Of a stretch of 64,000 bases of DNA, positions 17,169-26,343 are shown one piece after another. A program made the position numbers and the translations under genes. A model generated the notes under the pieces. It was given only the letters and a program-made list of their open reading frames with translations. It did not search any database and was not told the DNA's origin. Origin of the DNA: Scybalomonas sp905214925 (GTDB taxonomy: Bacteria; Bacillota; Clostridia; Lachnospirales; Lachnospiraceae); NCBI GenBank assembly GCA_905214925.1, contig CAJMOB010000005.1:1-64000 (forward strand), read 5' to 3'. The stretch's first letter is position 1. Each line of letters starts with the position of its first letter.

Positions 17169-19313
17169 TTATTTTTTAATTTCTACTTTTTCAATGAGAC
17201 AAGTATCTTGTACAGATTTTCCGACAAAAATCGTATATTCCCCATCTTCTACTACAAATTTTTGCTGTTCTTCAGAATAATAAGAGAGAGTATCTTTTGG
17301 AAGTACAAGGGTTACGTTCTTCGTTTCTTTTGCTTGTAACTCCACTTTTTCAAATGCCTTTAATTCTTTTGTTGGACGTTCTACCGCTGAATGTTCCATT
17401 CCTACATAAACTTGTGCCACTTCTTTTCCATCCATGTCACCAGTATTGGTTACGGTAAACGATACAATCACGTTCTCATTTTCGACTACCACTTTCAACT
17501 TATCATAAGTAAACTCGGTATAAGATAAGCCGTGACCGAATGGGAATAATACAGGAACATGGTTGGTATCATAATAACGATACCCTACAAAAATTCCTTC
17601 TTTATAAGAAACGGTTTTTCCTCCTGGGAATTCTCCAACACAATGGGCCGGACAATCTTTATGGGTAATTGGGAATGTTTCCGGAAGTTTTCCAGAAGGG
17701 TTTACTTTTCCAAATAACACTTCTGCTAAAGCCGTTCCTCCTTCCATTCCCGCATACCATCCCCATACAATAGTATTTGCCTTTTGAATCCATGGCATTT
17801 CTACAGGAGAACCAGCAACTAAAACAACAACTGTATTTTTATTAACTTCTAGCAATTGTTCAATTAAGAGATCTTGTGCATAAGGTAGCTTCATATCCGG
17901 ACGATCATGGCCTTCTAAATCTTGTAAATGATTTTGTCCACCGATAAAAATAACCGTTTCAAATTGTTTTGCAAGCTCTACCGCTTCTTCTCTTAACTGT
18001 TTTTGTTTTTCTAATAGCGAAGCATTGACATCTTTCGCATTACCAGTGGAACCACCACCATTTTCTAAGCTATCGGCTTGCCAGTTTACATCACTTTCTT
18101 GTGTTTCAAAGTCATCAGCAAAATATCCTTGCACATAAGTAACTTCTGCATTGCCACCTAATAATTTCTTGATCCCAAGAAGAGGAGACACTTCATATAA
18201 AGCTTTAATTTCTGCACTTCCACCACCGTTGGAATGAATGCGATTTGCATTATCTCCAATGACTAATACCTTTTTCGTGTTCTTTTGATCAAGTGGTAAG
18301 ATAGAATCTTCATTTTTTAATAAGACAACGGATTCTCTTGCCGCTTCTAATACTTTTTGGTGATGGGAAAGAGCATTATAAGTTCCTGCCTGTCTTTCTT
18401 CCCCTTCTAACATATGAAGTCGAAACATCATACGAAGAATATCTCTAATTTTTTCATCGACAACTGCTTCTTCTACTTCTCCATTTTGAATCGCTTCTTT
18501 TAATGGATTGGCCATGCAGTACTCATCAAAATTATTCGTAACAGACATTTCAATATCAAGGGCACTATTAGCTGCTTCTTTTGTATGATGAACAGCTCCC
18601 CAATCGGATACAATCATACCATCGTAGTTCCATTCTTTTCTTAAAATGTTATTTAATAATTCTTGGCTTTCACAGCAATGTTCTTGCTTATATAAATTAT
18701 AAGCCCCCATTAAAGAATAGGAATTGGCTTCGGTTACTGCTCGCTTAAAGGCTGGAAAATAAATTTCTCTTAGGGCCCGATCGCTTACTTCTACTTCAAC
18801 CCAAAGTCGTTCTGTCTCCTGATTATTTAATGCAAAATGTTTCACACAAGCGGCGATATCCGCTGTTTGAATCCCTTGAATGAGAGGAACTGCCATTTCT
18901 CCTGTCAAATAAGGATCTTCACTCATGTATTCAAAATTTCTTCCACATAATGGACTTCTTTTAATATTGATCCCTGGGGCTAAAATCACATCTTTATTGC
19001 GCCCTCTTGCCTCGGTTCCAAGCACTTTTCCAGAATCATAAGCAATTTCCTTATTCCATGTAGCTGCTAAAGCACTATTGCTTGGCAAATAAGTAACATA
19101 ATCATCGGTAAGTCCGATTACCTTCCACTCTCCATTTTCAAATTCATTTCGAACGCCCATCGGTCCATCTGACATATGAAGAGGAGGAATTCCCAATCGT
19201 TCTACTCCCTTTGTGCGAAACAAGCCATCTCCATGGATCATTCCAATTTTCTCATCTAATGTTAACTGTTTTACTAATTCGTCAATTTTCATTTCCATGT
19301 TCTGAGTACCCAT
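17169..19313 (-). CDS. Glycoside hydrolase family 3 beta-glucosidase
   Basis: 714 residues, no signal peptide, so cytoplasmic. The N-terminal barrel contains KHFALNNQE and the nucleophile motif VSDWG (Asp about residue 237). The second alpha/beta domain (about 310-550) contains GGGSAE and GHDRPDM. A C-terminal fibronectin III-like domain ends the protein (about 580-710). Family 3 enzymes of this layout release glucose from the non-reducing end of beta-glucosides. It is 27 bases after the GH31 gene, in one operon, with AGGAGG before the ATG. In a xyloglucan pathway it would remove backbone glucose after alpha-xylosidase action. Beta-xylosidase activity is the main alternative. Confidence 0.93.
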   Translation of the reverse strand: MGTQNMEMKIDELVKQLTLDEKIGMIHGDGLFRTKGVERLGIPPLHMSDGPMGVRNEFENGEWKVIGLTDDYVTYLPSNSALAATWNKEIAYDSGKVLGTEARGRNKDVILAPGINIKRSPLCGRNFEYMSEDPYLTGEMAVPLIQGIQTADIAACVKHFALNNQETERLWVEVEVSDRALREIYFPAFKRAVTEANSYSLMGAYNLYKQEHCCESQELLNNILRKEWNYDGMIVSDWGAVHHTKEAANSALDIEMSVTNNFDEYCMANPLKEAIQNGEVEEAVVDEKIRDILRMMFRLHMLEGEERQAGTYNALSHHQKVLEAARESVVLLKNEDSILPLDQKNTKKVLVIGDNANRIHSNGGGSAEIKALYEVSPLLGIKKLLGGNAEVTYVQGYFADDFETQESDVNWQADSLENGGGSTGNAKDVNASLLEKQKQLREEAVELAKQFETVIFIGGQNHLQDLEGHDRPDMKLPYAQDLLIEQLLEVNKNTVVVLVAGSPVEMPWIQKANTIVWGWYAGMEGGTALAEVLFGKVNPSGKLPETFPITHKDCPAHCVGEFPGGKTVSYKEGIFVGYRYYDTNHVPVLFPFGHGLSYTEFTYDKLKVVVENENVIVSFTVTNTGDMDGKEVAQVYVGMEHSAVERPTKELKAFEKVELQAKETKNVTLVLPKDTLSYYSEEQQKFVVEDGEYTIFVGKSVQDTCLIEKVEIKK

Positions 19314-19340
19314 TTTCCTGTTGCCTCCTGATTTTATTTT

Positions 19341-21680
19341 CTAACAAATACAAGTAACCTCTTTTGTACCATCACAAGTAATCACGGTATCGTTTCCTTC
19401 TATTTTAGACTCTGCATTTTCTACAGCTGTCACCAGTTGATTTACTAAAACAATCCTGCATGGTTTTTCTGCTTCTACATGAATTTTCACTTTTCCATTT
19501 TCTTTTTTCACAGCAACAACCGTATCCTCAATTTGATTCCTATTATAAACAACCGTTTTTGCTTCTTTTCCTTCTTGTAAAGCATAGGCTTTTATTGTCA
19601 CTTGATCCGCATAATCATAATCTGGACGACTTGTTTCTTTTCCAACTGGAATTAAGCAATTTTCTCTTACAAAAACAGGAATGCTTAAATATCCACAGTC
19701 TTCTTCATACCATTTTCCACCTTCTTTTACTTCTCCAGTCAAATAATGTGTCCATGTTCCTTCTGGTAAGTAATAAATGGCTTTGCTTTCCTCATTGAAA
19801 ATCGGTGCAACTAATAAAGAATCCCCGAACATATATTGTTTATCAAGATAAGCACAAGTTCTATCATCCGTAAATTCCATAACCATACTGCGCATCATTG
19901 GAACACCAGTTTTCGCTGTTTCTATAGAATTTCTATATAAATAAGGCATCAATCCTGCTTTTACTTCTGTAAAGTAACGAACAACATCAACCGCTTCTTC
20001 ATCATATGCCCAAGGGACACGATAAGAAGTGCTACCATGTAATCTAGAATGAGAAGACATTAAACCAAAGGCTGCCCAACGTTTATAGACATCAGGAGTT
20101 GAAGTGCTTTCAAATCCACCAATATCATGGCTCCAATATCCAAATCCGGACATAGTAAGAGATAACCCACCTCTTAAACTTTCTTCCATAGATACATAAT
20201 CTGACCAGCAGTCTCCTCCCCAATGCACAGGGAATTTCTGACCTCCAACGGTAGCAGAACGAGCAAATAAAACAGCTTCTCCTTTTCCTCGTTTTCTCTC
20301 TAATAACTCAAATACCGTTTGATTGTATAAGTATGTATAATAATTATGCATTTTTTCAGGATCAGAACCATCCGCATAAACACAATTTACTGGGATTCTT
20401 TCACCAAAATCCGTTTTGAAACAATCAACACCCATATCTAATAACACTTCTAATTTTTCTTGGAACCACTTGCAAGCCTCTTTATTTGTAAAATCTACAA
20501 GTGCCATTCCTGGTTGCCACATATCCCATTGCCATACAGAACCATCGTTTCGTTTAATGAAATATCCTTTTTCCATTCCTTCTTTAAAAAGGACTGATTC
20601 CTGTCCGATATAAGGATTAATCCAAACACAAATATTAAGACCTTTTTCTTTAATTCGCCCCAACATTCCTTCTGGATCTGGGAAAACACGATTATCCCAT
20701 AAGAAATCAGACCAGTGGAACTCTTTCATCCAAAAACAGTCAAAGTGGAACACACGAAGACCAATTCCTCTTTCTTGCATCCCATCAATAAAACTCATAA
20801 CCGTTTCTTCATCATAATTGGTTGTAAAGGAAGTGGAAAGCCAAAGTCCATACGTCCATGGGGCTGGTAACGCTGGTTTTCCTGTTAAATCCGTATAACG
20901 CATTAACACTTCTTTCATACTCGGACCATTGATGAAAAAGTAATCAAGTGTTTCCCCAGCAACTGAAAATTCTACTTTTGACACCTGCTCTGTTGCTACT
21001 TCAAAAGATACTTTTTCTGGATGATTTACGAAAACACCATATCCTCTATCGGTTACATAAAAAGGAATATTTTTATAAGATTGATCAGTACTTGTTCCAC
21101 CATCCTCATTCCAAATATCAATGGATTGCCCATTTTTTACAAAGGCTCCAAAACGCTCTCCAAGACCATAGACGTGTTCATTGACGGAAAGCCCTAATTG
21201 TTGTCTCATATACGCCTTCCCTGTTGGATCCATATCATAAGCAAATCCTGTCCACTGGGTACGCATATAAGCAAGATCTCTTCCCTCGCTCTTAGTCAAA
21301 AGCTTTCCATCTCTTTCATATTCCATGCTCCAGTTTTTCTTTTGGATACGAAGAGAAAGACTTCCATTTTTAATATATAATTCTTCCTCCGTCTCTCTTA
21401 CATCCAGATGACCACGTTCATTTAAATTTAATTCAAATTCTGGTGATTTTTTATTAACTCCTAAATGATGGCTCACTTGCACTCGAATCACTTCTTTTGC
21501 TGGAGCTGTAATCCGAATTGTTAAATTAATTCCCCCAAGAGTATCCCCTCTATGAGCAATGTGATGTGTTGGTGCACAGATCACAACTTCATTTTCTTTT
21601 TTATCCACAAAGTAGGCTTCCTGTGGTGGAAAACATTCGATACCTTCTTTTTGTAACCAACAACCATTTCCAAACTTCAT
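19341..21680 (-). CDS. Glycoside hydrolase family 31 alpha-xylosidase (YicI-like)
   Basis: 779 residues from ATG 21680, which has AAAGGAG upstream and gives the family's usual N-terminus; the frame extends to 21707 but those codons contain the ribosome site. It closely resembles E. coli YicI along its whole length: LGERFGAFV, TTNYDEETV, the nucleophile motif KTDFGER (Asp near 424) and the acid/base region HWGGDCWSDY. No signal peptide. These enzymes remove alpha-1,6-linked xylose from the non-reducing end of xyloglucan oligosaccharides. First gene of the operon, under the promoter at 21746-21799. Confidence 0.93.
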   Translation of the reverse strand: MKFGNGCWLQKEGIECFPPQEAYFVDKKENEVVICAPTHHIAHRGDTLGGINLTIRITAPAKEVIRVQVSHHLGVNKKSPEFELNLNERGHLDVRETEEELYIKNGSLSLRIQKKNWSMEYERDGKLLTKSEGRDLAYMRTQWTGFAYDMDPTGKAYMRQQLGLSVNEHVYGLGERFGAFVKNGQSIDIWNEDGGTSTDQSYKNIPFYVTDRGYGVFVNHPEKVSFEVATEQVSKVEFSVAGETLDYFFINGPSMKEVLMRYTDLTGKPALPAPWTYGLWLSTSFTTNYDEETVMSFIDGMQERGIGLRVFHFDCFWMKEFHWSDFLWDNRVFPDPEGMLGRIKEKGLNICVWINPYIGQESVLFKEGMEKGYFIKRNDGSVWQWDMWQPGMALVDFTNKEACKWFQEKLEVLLDMGVDCFKTDFGERIPVNCVYADGSDPEKMHNYYTYLYNQTVFELLERKRGKGEAVLFARSATVGGQKFPVHWGGDCWSDYVSMEESLRGGLSLTMSGFGYWSHDIGGFESTSTPDVYKRWAAFGLMSSHSRLHGSTSYRVPWAYDEEAVDVVRYFTEVKAGLMPYLYRNSIETAKTGVPMMRSMVMEFTDDRTCAYLDKQYMFGDSLLVAPIFNEESKAIYYLPEGTWTHYLTGEVKEGGKWYEEDCGYLSIPVFVRENCLIPVGKETSRPDYDYADQVTIKAYALQEGKEAKTVVYNRNQIEDTVVAVKKENGKVKIHVEAEKPCRIVLVNQLVTAVENAESKIEGNDTVITCDGTKEVTCIC

Positions 21681-21745
21681 ACTCTTACAATCTCCTTTTC
21701 CTATCAATTTCTATCTAAACTTTTTATTCTTCTATGTATGTATTG

Positions 21746-21799
21746 ATTATAAACAACAGTTTTCATTCTGAATACCGTCATTATTTCACATAAAATACT
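21746..21799 (-). promoter_or_regulatory. Promoter with predicted YesN-type activator site for GH31-GH3
   Basis: On the minus strand: AGTA (21799-21796), 19 bases, GGTATT, whose TATTCA occupies the -35 position, a 17-base spacer, and TATAAT at 21751-21746. The same two half-sites at the same distances occur in front of GH42 (31541-31594), the solute-binding protein (50277-50330) and the LplB-type permease (52492-52545). The -35 hexamer is poor, as expected for an activated promoter. Confidence 0.7.
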
Positions 21800-21830
21800 T
21801 ACATTTTTAGATCGGCTTTTTATTTTAAAT

Positions 21831-21859
21831 TTGATCAAAATTCCATTTTCTTGTATACT
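21831..21859 (+). promoter_or_regulatory. Promoter of the yesM-yesN-like pair
   Basis: TTGATC at 21831-21836, 17-base spacer, TATACT at 21854-21859, about 70 bases before the kinase start. It has none of the AGTA/GGTATT sites, which suggests steady expression of the sensor. Confidence 0.6.
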
Positions 21860-21929
21860 ATTTTTATATAAAGAAAAATAAATTTTATTGAAAATAAACA
21901 AAATCTATTTGCAAAAGAGGAATAATCAC

Positions 21930-23729
21930 ATGAAATTTACAGAATATCTAGATTTGCTATTAAGTCGTAGAAAAGTCGGTAATCAGCTTATTATTATTTT
22001 TATATTAGCACTTGTACTTCCGATTACATTTATCAGTTTTGTTCTACTCTATGACTCTCAAAAATCCCTTAGTCGTCATTATAAAGAACAAACGTATTCG
22101 GATAATCTGCGGGTAAAATCTATTTTATTTGATGTTACAACAAACGCCTATAATATATCCGAAGATTTAGTTATGGATGCGCAACTTATCAATTTGTTAA
22201 ATAGTTCTTTCTCTTCTAACAAAAGAATGCAGATAAAAATAGATTCCTATCAAGGATTTCACGATATATTAGCCAAAGATACGTCCATTCGCTCCATTGA
22301 GATTTATACGCTCAATAGTGAAATTGGAACATATTCTAATTTTACATATGCAGATGCTAATATTCGTTCTAAAGACTGGTTTTCGAAAGCACAAAAAAGT
22401 GCTTCTGGATTTTGGACATCACTTCCTTATAAAGATAAAGGTGGAAATATTTCTTATGATTTAACTCTTTTTCGCAAAATAATATTAGTGCAATCAAAAA
22501 GCTTTGCGGTGATTGCTATTCGCATTGATAATAATTATCTAAGAAATCGCATCTATAACAATACATTGAGCTCCATTGTTGCTGTCAATCAAGATCCTGT
22601 TTTTTATAGCAGTGAGAAAAATTATATGGGTCTCTCCCTTCCTGCACCGATCAATTATGATATTACTTATTATGAAACTACAGGAACATTTTCCATCAAT
22701 CATTCCAAAGTAATTGGAACCATTAGTACACTCCTTCCTTATCGCACAGATGATCAAATTTATGTGACTTCCTTTAATTCAACCGCCATTGATGAAATTT
22801 CACAAATTCAAGGAGGTTATATTCTCATTATCCTTATTTTAATTGGGATTTTAGTGTTATTATTTTACCTATTTTCAAATTATTTTAGCCGAAGAGTTTC
22901 TATCCTCAGAACTGCCATGCGACAAGCCAGCCATGGATACTATAACATCATCGATTCCTTCTCTGGGAAAGATGAATTTTATGAGATTTTTCACGATTTA
23001 AAAACAATTATCACGGATATTAAAGCAAAAGAAGCCTTAATTTATGAAAACCAATTAAAAAAACAGCAACTTGAAAACCAACAACAGCAAATGGAATTTA
23101 AAATGTTAGCCAGTCAAATTAATCCTCATTTCCTATATAACACGTTAGAAACCATTCGTATGAAAGCTTTTACCTCTGGAAATCGGGAAGTGGCAACAGC
23201 TATTAAACTTCTTGGTAAATCTTTGCGTTACGTTCTTGATAATACGGGAACGGTCTCCACTTCACTTTCAAAGGAAATCGATCATATTCGTACTTATGTT
23301 CAAATCCAAAAATTACGCTTTGGAGAACGCGTCAATTATTTTGAAACCATTAATCCCGATATTGATCTTGACGATTACCGGATTCTTCCTCTTCTTCTTC
23401 AACCAATTGTAGAAAATGCAATATCTCATGGTTTAGAAGGGGCAGATGACAAGAAAGGACAAATCGAATTGCGAATTGATAAAGACGAAACGTATCTTCA
23501 TATTTCTATTTCAGATAATGGAATCGGTATGACAAAAGATGAGTTATGCGATTTAAAACAAAAGATTATGACAAAAGATGATACAAAAACTCGGAGCATT
23601 GGACTTTATAATATCAATCAAAGAATTTCTCTTTGTTATGGTCCAAAATGTCACCTAAATATTTCTAGTATCTTAGGAGAGAAAACAACCGTATCTCTCC
23701 AGTTACCATTAGATAAAATTGGGCGTTAA
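21930..23729 (+). CDS. YesM-family sensor histidine kinase
   Basis: 599 residues from ATG 21930 (AGAGGAA upstream); an earlier in-frame ATG at 21888 lacks a ribosome site. A first membrane helix (about residues 20-45), an extracellular sensor domain of about 250 residues, a second helix (about 295-315, ILIILILIGILVLLFYLF) and a HAMP-like region lead to the His_kinase domain, with the phospho-histidine in INPHFLYNTLE (near 400), and a HATPase domain with PIVENAISHGL and SDNGIGM. YesM-type kinases sense extracellular sugars and phosphorylate the AraC-type regulator encoded next. Divergent from the GH31-GH3 operon, which fits local control. Confidence 0.93.
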   Translation: MKFTEYLDLLLSRRKVGNQLIIIFILALVLPITFISFVLLYDSQKSLSRHYKEQTYSDNLRVKSILFDVTTNAYNISEDLVMDAQLINLLNSSFSSNKRMQIKIDSYQGFHDILAKDTSIRSIEIYTLNSEIGTYSNFTYADANIRSKDWFSKAQKSASGFWTSLPYKDKGGNISYDLTLFRKIILVQSKSFAVIAIRIDNNYLRNRIYNNTLSSIVAVNQDPVFYSSEKNYMGLSLPAPINYDITYYETTGTFSINHSKVIGTISTLLPYRTDDQIYVTSFNSTAIDEISQIQGGYILIILILIGILVLLFYLFSNYFSRRVSILRTAMRQASHGYYNIIDSFSGKDEFYEIFHDLKTIITDIKAKEALIYENQLKKQQLENQQQQMEFKMLASQINPHFLYNTLETIRMKAFTSGNREVATAIKLLGKSLRYVLDNTGTVSTSLSKEIDHIRTYVQIQKLRFGERVNYFETINPDIDLDDYRILPLLLQPIVENAISHGLEGADDKKGQIELRIDKDETYLHISISDNGIGMTKDELCDLKQKIMTKDDTKTRSIGLYNINQRISLCYGPKCHLNISSILGEKTTVSLQLPLDKIGR

Positions 23730-23822
23730 ATGATTTGCTCTTACAACGCTCCATAAAACGATAACACACGCTACTATCGAAACTATTTCAAAAGCTATAT
23801 TGTTTAAAAGGAGATAAATTGA

Positions 23823-25367
23823 ATGAAAGTATTGATCGCCGATGATGAATCGATTGTATTAGAAGGCTTACAATGTATTATTGATTGGGAATCTCTTGGA
23901 TTTTCTATTTTAAGCCTGGCCAAAAATGGGGAAGAAACCCTTGATAAAATTTTAAACTTACAACCGGATCTCGTTGTCTTAGACATTCGTATGCCAAAAT
24001 TAACAGGAATTGAAATCATTCAAATCGCTCGTGAGAAAGGATTTGAAGGACATTTTATTATTTTAAGCGGTTATTCGGATTTTACTTATGCCCAAACTGC
24101 CATTAAATATGGAGTGGATTTTTACTTAACAAAACCAATTGATGAGGAAGAACTAGAAAATGCTGTGACGATGGTGCGTAATTTTATTGAAAATGAAAAG
24201 AAGACTAGTATCACCTTCCATCAATATCGAGAAAATGCGAGAGATACCATTATACGGAATATTATAACAGGCCATCAAAAAGATTATTCCAACTTAAATT
24301 TAAAAGATTTTTATCTTTCCACAGATTTATATCAAGTCGTTATCTATGAACGATATAACAAAGAAGATGTCTTCCAATCCGCTTGGGATTTTGCAGAACT
24401 TCTCCGAGTATCCAATGAAGATCATAACACCTTTGATCCTATTGTCATTGACAAACATAACTTTGTTTTATTAAAAGGAGAACTAGCAACCGAACGATTC
24501 GAACGACTTCTCTCTCATTATGCTGTTAACCCACAAAAAGGGTCTCCTCTAGACTCCCTATTTCTCGCTTATGGAAGAAAGGTTTATCGCCCTGAAGATA
24601 TTGTACTTTCTTATCGTGACTCCTGTCTCTTATTAAATAGGCGTTTCTTTTGTAAACCAAAACAATATGTCCTTGGCTATGAATCCCTTCCAAACGCTTC
24701 TGAATATACCGACTGCATTAGCGATGACTTAGCCAAACAATATGCAGCCGCTTTCTCTAATTATATTCAAACCCAAAACAGAAGCTCTATTACTGAATTA
24801 ATGAATGAGCTTCAACAAAAGTTATTTTTTAGTATTGATGACGTATCATCGATTAAACACTTTCTAATCGATATTTACTTACAAATTAAACATAAAATTA
24901 GTCATACTTATGAAAAGCTAGAAATGCCATTTTCTACAAATTCTTCTATTATTGATTTAATTGAAAGTAAATATTATTTATATGAAATTGTAGAGATTTT
25001 AATGGAACAGTTTGAAATTTGCATGAACGCTCTTGGCAGTCCTTCTAGCGAAGGAATTATGGATAATATTTTATATTACATTAACCATAATTATACGGAT
25101 AACTTAAAGTTAGAAACAATTGCTCCGCTTTTTGGCTATAACAGCGCTTACTTAGGAAAAATTTTCACAAAGCAAGTGGGAGAAAGCTTTAACTCTTATC
25201 TTGATCGAGTCCGGATTCAGCATTCAAAAGAACTCCTTCAAAAAGATCAATTAAAAGTATATGAAATAGCGGAACGGGTAGGATATAAAAATGTGGATTA
25301 TTTCCATAAGAAATTCAAAAAATATGTTGGAGAAAGCCCTGCAGAATATCGAAAACATTTACTATAA
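23823..25367 (+). CDS. YesN-family response regulator with AraC-type DNA-binding domain
   Basis: 514 residues. An N-terminal receiver domain (acidic pair ADDES at 7-11, phospho-acceptor Asp54 in VLDIRMPK, Lys in TKPID near 104) is followed by a long linker region and a C-terminal AraC helix-turn-helix pair (about 415-512, ending with KNVDYFHKKFKKYVGESPAEY). Ribosome site AAAAGGAGA precedes the ATG. It follows the sensor kinase by about 90 bases. It is the best candidate to bind the paired AGTA...GGTATT sites found upstream of four glycan operons here: half-site starts lie 23 bases apart, as expected for direct repeats bound by AraC domains. Confidence 0.93.
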   Translation: MKVLIADDESIVLEGLQCIIDWESLGFSILSLAKNGEETLDKILNLQPDLVVLDIRMPKLTGIEIIQIAREKGFEGHFIILSGYSDFTYAQTAIKYGVDFYLTKPIDEEELENAVTMVRNFIENEKKTSITFHQYRENARDTIIRNIITGHQKDYSNLNLKDFYLSTDLYQVVIYERYNKEDVFQSAWDFAELLRVSNEDHNTFDPIVIDKHNFVLLKGELATERFERLLSHYAVNPQKGSPLDSLFLAYGRKVYRPEDIVLSYRDSCLLLNRRFFCKPKQYVLGYESLPNASEYTDCISDDLAKQYAAAFSNYIQTQNRSSITELMNELQQKLFFSIDDVSSIKHFLIDIYLQIKHKISHTYEKLEMPFSTNSSIIDLIESKYYLYEIVEILMEQFEICMNALGSPSSEGIMDNILYYINHNYTDNLKLETIAPLFGYNSAYLGKIFTKQVGESFNSYLDRVRIQHSKELLQKDQLKVYEIAERVGYKNVDYFHKKFKKYVGESPAEYRKHLL

Positions 25368-25442
25368 TTTATTTTAGTACATAACAAGAAGGCTATTAGA
25401 ACAAAATGTCCTTGCATAACTCATTGCTTTCACAGAAATTTA

Positions 25443-25502
25443 AAAATAGCAATTATGAGAAAGAATTTACATCTAGAAAAAAGTTCTCATAATTGCTATT
25501 TT
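25443..25502. terminator. Bidirectional terminator between yesN-like gene and esterase
   Basis: A perfect 19-base inverted repeat (left arm includes AATAGCAATTATGAGAA; right arm is its complement) flanked by A-runs and T-runs. It separates convergent genes and can end both transcripts. Confidence 0.8.
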
Positions 25503-25530
25503 ATTCTATCTATTTTTTATTTATCTTTCT

Positions 25531-26343
25531 TTAAAAATGTCGTAACCAATCTTCAACTAATGAAATCCAACTTTGACATTCCTCTTGAACACCATAGCCA
25601 TTTGGAATACTGGTTTCTTCATTAGCAAGTCCTAGTCCATGACCTCCAATCGGATAAATGTGCATCTCCACTGGGATATCATGGTCATGAAGAGCTTGAA
25701 AGAACAATAAAGAGTTTTCAACAGGAACACAATCATCGGTTGCTGTATGCCATAAAAATGTCTTTGGTGTCTCTTTTGACACTTGTTTTTCTAATGCCAT
25801 CTCCTCTTTTAACTCTTCATATCGCTCCCCTAATAAATGCTTGATAGAACTATGATGGGCCTTGTCTCCAGAAGTAATCACAGGATAACATAAAATCATT
25901 CCATTAGGACGAAGCATTTCTTGTTCCACAGAAAGCTCTTTTGCTAAAAATGGCCGATTCCAAAAAACTCCGAAACTTCCTGCTAAATGTCCCCCTGCAG
26001 AAAAACCAAGTAAAATAATCTTATTGTTATCAATATGATACTCGTTTGCATGTTCTCTTAAATATTTAACCGTTTCCCCTACTTGCAATAAAGCCTCTGG
26101 ATACACCGCTGGATACACACTATATCTTAAAACAACCGCATGATATCCCATAGCTAAAAAACGCATGGCAATGGGCTCTGCCTCTCGATCTGACGTCATT
26201 TCATATCCCCCACCTGGACAAATAACAATGACTGGTCGTTTTTTCTCTGGATGCATTTCGTTTGAGTTATCCAAAAAATAAGTGTAAAGCGTTGCTTTAT
26301 ATTCAGAATCCTTTCTTTGAATTTCTATTTTTTCATGTATCAT
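25531..26343 (-). CDS. Alpha/beta-hydrolase carbohydrate esterase (BD-FAE/acetyl esterase-like)
   Basis: 270 residues from ATG 26343, which forms an ATGA overlap with the GH95 stop and has AAAGGAG seven bases ahead. The oxyanion HGG-like motif is PGGGYEMTS, the nucleophile elbow GFSAGGHLAG (Ser near 115), the acid Asp in DDCVPVENS and the histidine in GGHGLGL. There is no signal peptide. Such enzymes remove acetyl or feruloyl groups from plant glycans. As the last gene of the GH42-SGNH-GH95 operon, it likely deacetylates imported oligosaccharides inside the cell. Confidence 0.88.
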   Translation of the reverse strand: MIHEKIEIQRKDSEYKATLYTYFLDNSNEMHPEKKRPVIVICPGGGYEMTSDREAEPIAMRFLAMGYHAVVLRYSVYPAVYPEALLQVGETVKYLREHANEYHIDNNKIILLGFSAGGHLAGSFGVFWNRPFLAKELSVEQEMLRPNGMILCYPVITSGDKAHHSSIKHLLGERYEELKEEMALEKQVSKETPKTFLWHTATDDCVPVENSLLFFQALHDHDIPVEMHIYPIGGHGLGLANEETSIPNGYGVQEECQSWISLVEDWLRHF